IMG/VR virus record: IMGVR_UViG_3300000553_000141
Location: 1 to 35,688 of that record
Reading direction: 5' to 3' (one strand)
DNA from: a virus
Length of the DNA stretch: 35,688 nucleotides
The stretch's first letter is position 1. Each line of letters begins with the position of its first letter. Below the pieces are notes generated by a model. That model worked only from the letters and a program-made list of their open reading frames with translations. It was not told the DNA's origin and searched no databases. Shown one piece after another: positions 31,842 to 35,688 of the stretch. The position numbers were made by a program, and so were the translations under genes.

Positions 31842-32832
31842 ATTGAATTAATTTATTGTATTGTTTAATATTATACTTTGAAAATTTACTTTTGTCAACA
31901 TAATTCAAAATATTAGATTCGTTTATCCACACAAATTTTATATTATTTTTTAAACAATACGAAATCACAGCGTCCATTTTTTCTTTTTGTGTAATAAAAA
32001 CACTTCTCGGTTTCAACTCATATAAAATGTTGTTACTTTTATCAAAAAAATCAACGATTGTAATTCTAGAATTTCCATTCTTATCTATATATGGAACCCG
32101 AACCACCTCATACTCACACTGCCGATTTGATATATAAAAACACGCTTCCCACGAACTTCTAAATTTAATTATTTTATTATGGATTTTTATTTTAGATTCC
32201 CAGTGTGTCCAGCTATTTGTTATGGTTGGGGTGAACTCCCCCCTTTTAATTTTATCTTTTAATACCAACGATTGTTTCATTGCGGAATTTCTAATTTGGG
32301 CTTTCCCGGCGGCGGTTCCAAAATGTTTAATTAACGAAGAGGATATTTTTTTCCCCGATTTTCTACACGATTCTACCCACGACTTTCTTCCAACATTTGT
32401 AGATAATTTTTGTTTCCATCCAAATCTAACAGCATTTTGACGAGATTCTTCCATATTTTTTAGTTCTAATTTTGTGTGTAAATGTTTAACCGCGTTTTGA
32501 TTTGAAAATTCTTTTAGTTTTGAACAAGATTCGCAAAAATTTCCAAAATTATTTAAATCTTTTCGTTTTGAAGTATTGTTACATTTTGGATTTTTACATT
32601 TAGGAATTGGTAATTTCCAACAGGTTTTCCATATATATTCATATATAATTTTAGTTTTAGATAATGGAAAATGTTTTCTTAAATGTTGATACACACTATC
32701 TTTAAATTTAAGATTTTTACCACAATACGGACAGGACAATCTATCAAAAAATTTTATATCATCTATTTTATATGGCTCTGTGGGAGATTCCAATCTACAC
32801 TTTTGACATTTACAATTGTTTATATGCTTCAT
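31822..32832 (-). CDS. homing endonuclease inside split intein B, putative PD-(D/E)XK type, 336 aa
   Basis: The N-terminus has zinc clusters (CKCQKC, CPYCGK ending in H-x-x-x-H, CKNPKCNN, CESC). Then come short DNA-binding repeats (NAVRFGWKQKL, RKSGKKISSSLI). The C-terminus, KFRSSWEACFYISN, then VDFFDKSNNILYELKP and an IKFVWINES strand, looks like a PD-(D/E)XK nuclease with E...D...E-x-K (here ELK). It lies exactly between the two halves of split intein B and is probably the enzyme that spread this insertion. A CTATTTATC motif with a TTTTA block lies upstream. Confidence 0.7.
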   Translation of the reverse strand: MKHINNCKCQKCRLESPTEPYKIDDIKFFDRLSCPYCGKNLKFKDSVYQHLRKHFPLSKTKIIYEYIWKTCWKLPIPKCKNPKCNNTSKRKDLNNFGNFCESCSKLKEFSNQNAVKHLHTKLELKNMEESRQNAVRFGWKQKLSTNVGRKSWVESCRKSGKKISSSLIKHFGTAAGKAQIRNSAMKQSLVLKDKIKRGEFTPTITNSWTHWESKIKIHNKIIKFRSSWEACFYISNRQCEYEVVRVPYIDKNGNSRITIVDFFDKSNNILYELKPRSVFITQKEKMDAVISYCLKNNIKFVWINESNILNYVDKSKFSKYNIKQYNKLIQYVKPKN

Positions 32833-32854
32833 AATTATCCACTACCCTTCTATA

Positions 32855-32884
32855 GATAAATAGTCTCATTGTGTTGTAAAAGTC
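32855..32884 (-). promoter_or_regulatory. upstream element of intein B endonuclease
   Basis: On the minus strand TTGACTTTTAC lies 12 bases before CTATTTATC, then an SD-like AGAAGG. This resembles the blocks upstream of HE1-HE3 and IS607 but is more diverged. Confidence 0.3.
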
Positions 32885-33732
32885 AATATATTTTGAATAT
32901 TTTTAGAAATAATATCTTTCACTTTCATCTTTACAGGATTCCCGTTTTCATCATTAACATACCATTTATGTGAATCCGTACAAATTATTGTTTCTCCGTT
33001 CTCAAATTCTATCTCATAGACATCAGATTCTCCTTTATCAATTAGATAAAAAGGCCGCCATTCGATTTTTTGAGTATTAATATTCAAAGATTTAACCAAA
33101 TCAGATTCATCCTTTAACTCTTTAATTGGCATTTGTAATATATTACCATCTCTTAAAATAGTAACCAATGTTGTTTCATCCAAACATTCATCCAATACCA
33201 CAATTTTAATCGCATGAAAACCAGCAGATGATGCAAAGTCTTTAATCTTTGTGCGAATCACATCGATTCCATTTTCATCACTGGAATTAATGTATAAAAA
33301 GTCACAAGGAATATTCTTATATAGAATTTTGGCCGCTGCTGTATTATGACATATTATCCCCGATGATGTAATATATTCATGGGGGACATCAATCGATAAA
33401 TCATATACATCGCCCTCCGCCCCATTATTTGAAGATAAAATTGATAATTGTCCATGTATCGAATCTACAAGTTTCACATTTTTAATAAAATCAAATTTCC
33501 CATTAGACTTAACCAAATGGTTTTCATCACAGCAGATTTTAATATTATTTGATAAAACATATTCTCGTTTGACTCCATGTTTTTTAATTAAATAATTAAC
33601 CTTAGAATATAACAAAGTTGGCGTTTTTATATATAATTCTCTATTAATTTTTTGTGGGATATCATACTGATTATTGTCAATATTAAAAAAAGAAAATAAT
33701 GCTTGTATAGGAATTCTAAATGTTTTTTTCAT
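32866..33732 (-). CDS. clamp loader middle piece flanked by two intein halves, 288 aa
   Basis: The product has three parts. Residues 1-130 are the C-half of split intein A (block B CCDENHLV, then VYDLSIDVPHEY and ICHN). Residues 131-182 are clamp loader: TAAAKILYKN completes Walker A, and KIVVLDE begins Walker B. Residues 183-288 are the N-half of split intein B (CLDETTLVTILRDGN, VYEIEFENGETIICTDSHKW). It needs two trans-splicing events, one at each end. The ATG overlaps the stop of the upstream endonuclease (ATGA), so translation depends on that gene. Confidence 0.9.
   Translation of the reverse strand: MKKTFRIPIQALFSFFNIDNNQYDIPQKINRELYIKTPTLLYSKVNYLIKKHGVKREYVLSNNIKICCDENHLVKSNGKFDFIKNVKLVDSIHGQLSILSSNNGAEGDVYDLSIDVPHEYITSSGIICHNTAAAKILYKNIPCDFLYINSSDENGIDVIRTKIKDFASSAGFHAIKIVVLDECLDETTLVTILRDGNILQMPIKELKDESDLVKSLNINTQKIEWRPFYLIDKGESDVYEIEFENGETIICTDSHKWYVNDENGNPVKMKVKDIISKNIQNILTFTTQ
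32869..33186 (-). other. split intein B, N-half (106 aa)
   Basis: Starts at C183 with CLDETTLVTILRDG (block A) and contains CTDSHKW (block B). It ends where a contiguous intein would have its endonuclease domain, the canonical split position. Confidence 0.85.
33343..33732 (-). other. split intein A, C-half (130 aa)
   Basis: Block B (CCDENHLV) lies in this half, so the split occurs between blocks A and B. It ends ICHN followed by Thr+1. All residues needed for Asn cyclisation are present. Confidence 0.85.
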
Positions 33733-34688
33733 TGTTGTGTAAACTTTCTATTTAATTCGGTATATTCTTTAATATATGGATCTCGTTTTTTTACATTTGT
33801 GGTGTATGAATGGCAGGTATTACATAAAAAAATTAAATTTTTCCGTCTGTCATTTTTCTTATCAAAATCTATGTGATGCAAACAAAGTCTTGCATCCTTG
33901 TTTGATATTAAACATTTGCCGCATTTAAAATTTTGATTTTGTAGTATATCATATCTATAATTTTTATCATAAAACTTCCTAGTTCGTTCTCTATGAAGAA
34001 ACGTTTCATATTCATTAAATTCCAATAATGTCGATATAGTTTTATTCCAATACCTCTTAGCAAATTTCTTCTTTCCTTCTAATTCTCCGTAATATGACAC
34101 AAGTTCTTCCAATGTTTTATATTGATTCAACCCATTATTTCCCTTCTTATATGACAAATCCTCCCAAACATTGTTCTTCTTCAATGATTCAAACCACTTT
34201 TTATTTCTCTCTTCTACAATTTCATTCCCCCTATCGTATCCATATTTTTTTATCATTTTTTCTCTGCTAAATACTGATTGTCGTTCCTTTAATTTTAATT
34301 CAGCGTCCTCAACGGAATACCCCCTAGAAATATAATATTCAATTTTAGTATTAAACATTTGTGGATTATTTTTTCTATCAACTCGTTTTGAAAATCCAGA
34401 TTGAATTTCCTTTATCTTTTTATCAATTTCACTTAAATCTGTCCAACCACGTTCAATCCAAAACTCTTTCCTCAAAAATGTTTCACATTTAAGCCAATTT
34501 TGTATAAATTTTAGTAAATTTGACGATGTAATGGAAACGGTGGATTTTACCTTTTCATTAATTTCATTATATTTTGTTACATCAAATGATTTAAAATATT
34601 TATGTAAATTGTTCTTTATAATATATTTCTCCAATTCTTCTACAGAATGAATGTCTTCTTTCTTTATTTTGTGGTATGTTATAATCAT
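33729..34688 (-). CDS. HNH homing endonuclease inside split intein A, 319 aa
   Basis: The C-terminus has the complete HNH core CGKCLISNKDARL, CLHHIDFDKKNDRRKN, CNTCHSYT. The middle contains NUMOD-like repeats (YYISRGYSVEDAELKLKE, EKMIKKYGYDRGNE) usual in DNA-binding parts of phage HNH homing enzymes. It lies exactly between the two halves of split intein A. A TATATTTATA motif lies 27 bases upstream of the ATG. Its stop overlaps the next ATG. Confidence 0.85.
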   Translation of the reverse strand: MIITYHKIKKEDIHSVEELEKYIIKNNLHKYFKSFDVTKYNEINEKVKSTVSITSSNLLKFIQNWLKCETFLRKEFWIERGWTDLSEIDKKIKEIQSGFSKRVDRKNNPQMFNTKIEYYISRGYSVEDAELKLKERQSVFSREKMIKKYGYDRGNEIVEERNKKWFESLKKNNVWEDLSYKKGNNGLNQYKTLEELVSYYGELEGKKKFAKRYWNKTISTLLEFNEYETFLHRERTRKFYDKNYRYDILQNQNFKCGKCLISNKDARLCLHHIDFDKKNDRRKNLIFLCNTCHSYTTNVKKRDPYIKEYTELNRKFTQQ

Positions 34689-34715
34689 ATTGGTATTGGT
34701 ATTTCCCTATTCCTG

Positions 34716-34725
34716 TATAAATATA
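34716..34725 (-). promoter_or_regulatory. TATATTTATA motif upstream of intein A endonuclease
   Basis: The motif lies 27 bases before the ATG at 34688 and AGGAATAGGG follows it. The longer distance than elsewhere allows a normal leader with its own SD. Confidence 0.4.
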
Positions 34726-34731
34726 ACTAAT

Positions 34732-35013
34732 TTATTCAATAATCTCATATTTCTTTAAAATTTTATATTCATCATCCGACACATCCAGTTGAATGTCTAT
34801 ATATTCATTACCATCTAAACATTTACCTGTTCCGGGACTGCTGTTATAGAATAACAAATGAGGAATATCCTTCTTGTTAATAAAGGATTGTAAAGCATCC
34901 TTGAAAGATTTATCCGCAATATAGTCTTCCAATGTGGAAGGTCTAAATCTCTCCACCCAAATCGAATGGTTATTAACAACTGCTTCCGCTGGTATTCCAA
35001 AAAAATCATTCAT
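34732..35013 (-). CDS. clamp loader N-terminal piece with intein A N-half, 93 aa
   Basis: Residues 1-64 (HSIWVERFRPSTLEDYI to LLFYNSSPGTGK) are the start of a gp44-type clamp loader, ending at the Walker A Lys. Residues 65-93 (CLDGNEYIDIQLDVSDDEYK to EIIE) are a 29-residue intein N-half starting with Cys. The ORF ends there with a stop. It follows the sliding clamp by two bases, the T4 gene order 45-44. Confidence 0.9.
   Translation of the reverse strand: MNDFFGIPAEAVVNNHSIWVERFRPSTLEDYIADKSFKDALQSFINKKDIPHLLFYNSSPGTGKCLDGNEYIDIQLDVSDDEYKILKKYEIIE
34735..34821 (-). other. split intein A, atypical N-half of 29 aa
   Basis: Only block A is contained. Canonical N-halves are about 90-120 residues; very short ones are known from atypically split inteins such as AceL-TerL (25) and VidaL (16). 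The matching C-half is at 33343-33732. Confidence 0.8.
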
Positions 35014-35015
35014 TG

Positions 35016-35688
35016 TTATTCTCCTTTTAATTCTACCAAATAATATGTCGATTCAAAATCACCAGATACGAATCTCACCGAAGCCAACCCTGCATCACTT
35101 ATTTGCAATATTGCATCAGTACATTCGGAATTGGCATTCAAAATTTCTTTAAGATATTTGGCACTGAAATTAATTGATTTCCCCACGGTATCCTTGCCGA
35201 TTACAGGTTTTACATTAAGTTTAATACGATTACTATTTGTCGAAGTATTGCCAATAAACAATTCCAAGGCATTTTTCTTATTCATTGTCACGGTAAAAGT
35301 ATCAATATCTGATAATGCCGCCTTTGCCTTTAGAAATTTGGAAATAAAGTCTTGGGTCAATTCAATTTCTGCATTGAATGGAGGAAGTTTATTTATAGTT
35401 GGGGTTTTTGGAATAACACTTAAATCTGCGGTGACAAAATGAACATCTGTGGATGTATCATTAAAAGTCAAGGAAATAATTGTGCCATCGGCTTTTTTAT
35501 TCGGTTCTATTGTAACATCTTCTCCAAGAACTCCTAACATAGATTTTAATTTTGACGTATTATGTATTCCGATATTACAATCAGACGTAATGGCATCAAA
35601 CTTGTTATATTTTACCCCTACCAATACACATTTTTCAGGGGTGGTGGTAAGGGTTGATAACAATGTATTTTTTGAATCAATTACCAGT
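35016..35688 (-). CDS. sliding clamp (gp45-like), 5' truncated
   Basis: Without its start, at least 223 residues are in frame to the window edge; T4 gp45 has 228. The fold pattern (CNIGIHNTSKLKSMLGVL, DVHFVTADLSVIPKTP, KSINFSAKYLKEILN, FESTYYLVELKGE) matches T4-type clamps. The TTG at 35663 is not needed as a start, because the frame stays open past it. The clamp holds the polymerase on DNA and, in T4, activates late transcription. The adjacent clamp loader supports this assignment. Confidence 0.85.
   Translation of the reverse strand, partial: LVIDSKNTLLSTLTTTPEKCVLVGVKYNKFDAITSDCNIGIHNTSKLKSMLGVLGEDVTIEPNKKADGTIISLTFNDTSTDVHFVTADLSVIPKTPTINKLPPFNAEIELTQDFISKFLKAKAALSDIDTFTVTMNKKNALELFIGNTSTNSNRIKLNVKPVIGKDTVGKSINFSAKYLKEILNANSECTDAILQISDAGLASVRFVSGDFESTYYLVELKGE

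Noticed and set aside
34815-35009. 64-residue ORF overlapping the clamp-loader N-piece in another frame
   Set aside because: The other frame carries the clamp-loader P-loop and intein Cys; this one has no motif.
34732-35013. Clamp-loader N-piece as a simple truncated pseudogene
   Set aside because: The break is exactly at the P-loop Lys with an intein Cys and block A sequence, and the missing parts with matching intein halves follow in order.
35661-35663. TTG as true start of the sliding clamp
   Set aside because: The frame remains open to the window edge and the expected gp45 length needs several more residues upstream.
1-35688. tRNA genes
   Set aside because: No gap between genes holds a recognisable cloverleaf; the largest gaps (about 60-115 bases) contain only promoter-like AT-rich DNA.

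Overview
This window is most likely part of the genome of an uncultured, AT-rich T4-like myovirus. The evidence is a gp45-type sliding clamp next to a gp44-type clamp-loader large subunit, a UvsW/SNF2-like helicase, a large block of tail-fibre/adhesin genes, phage virion proteins, tight ATGA/TAATG gene overlaps, AGGA-type ribosome binding sites, and many intron-less homing endonucleases and inteins. No tRNA, rRNA or CRISPR array is visible. No gene-free stretch exceeds about 115 bases. The host cannot be deduced.

Layout. 1-4134 (mostly +) holds small unknown genes, two related HNH homing endonucleases (HE1, HE2) and a Pol-beta-like nucleotidyltransferase between them. 4203-11203 is a host-recognition region: an adhesin with 'ASY' repeats and a jelly-roll-like end, a 2H phosphoesterase, and an Ig-like/LRR-like adhesin. 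11294-13070 is an IS607-type element (serine recombinase plus TnpB) inserted downstream of them. 13336-19985 (-) holds three more tail-fibre paralogues with shared N-termini and partly shared C-termini. 20050-24793 (-) carries a C92-type papain-like hydrolase, a degenerate HNH/HTH protein and a helicase with an in-frame intein. 24798-30969 (-) carries virion-type and small unknown proteins plus a frame-broken homing endonuclease (HE3). 30971-35688 (-) is the replication module.

The most striking system is the clamp loader. Its gene is cut into three separate ORFs (34732-35013, 32866-33732, 31116-31841). The breaks fall at the Walker A Lys|Thr and in Walker B, and each is bridged by a split intein. 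Between the two halves of each split intein lies a free-standing homing endonuclease gene (HNH in one, a putative PD-(D/E)XK enzyme in the other). Two protein trans-splicing reactions would rebuild a 317-residue protein, close to the 319 of T4 gp44. The first intein is split unusually early, with an N-half of only 29 residues.

A second unexpected pattern is in HE1, HE2 and HE3. All three carry a conserved N-terminal module (MGRKKL..RT) in one frame and the nuclease body in the +1 frame. This suggests programmed frameshifting, or a shared overlapping-gene design. Two sequence signals recur: TATATTTATA four or five bases before the ATG of several phage genes, and a longer conserved block (ACGTTTTATG, about 10 bases, then CTAYTTATTAG) upstream of the three MGRKK nucleases, the IS607 recombinase and, more weakly, one intein-embedded nuclease. 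Both look like phage promoters.
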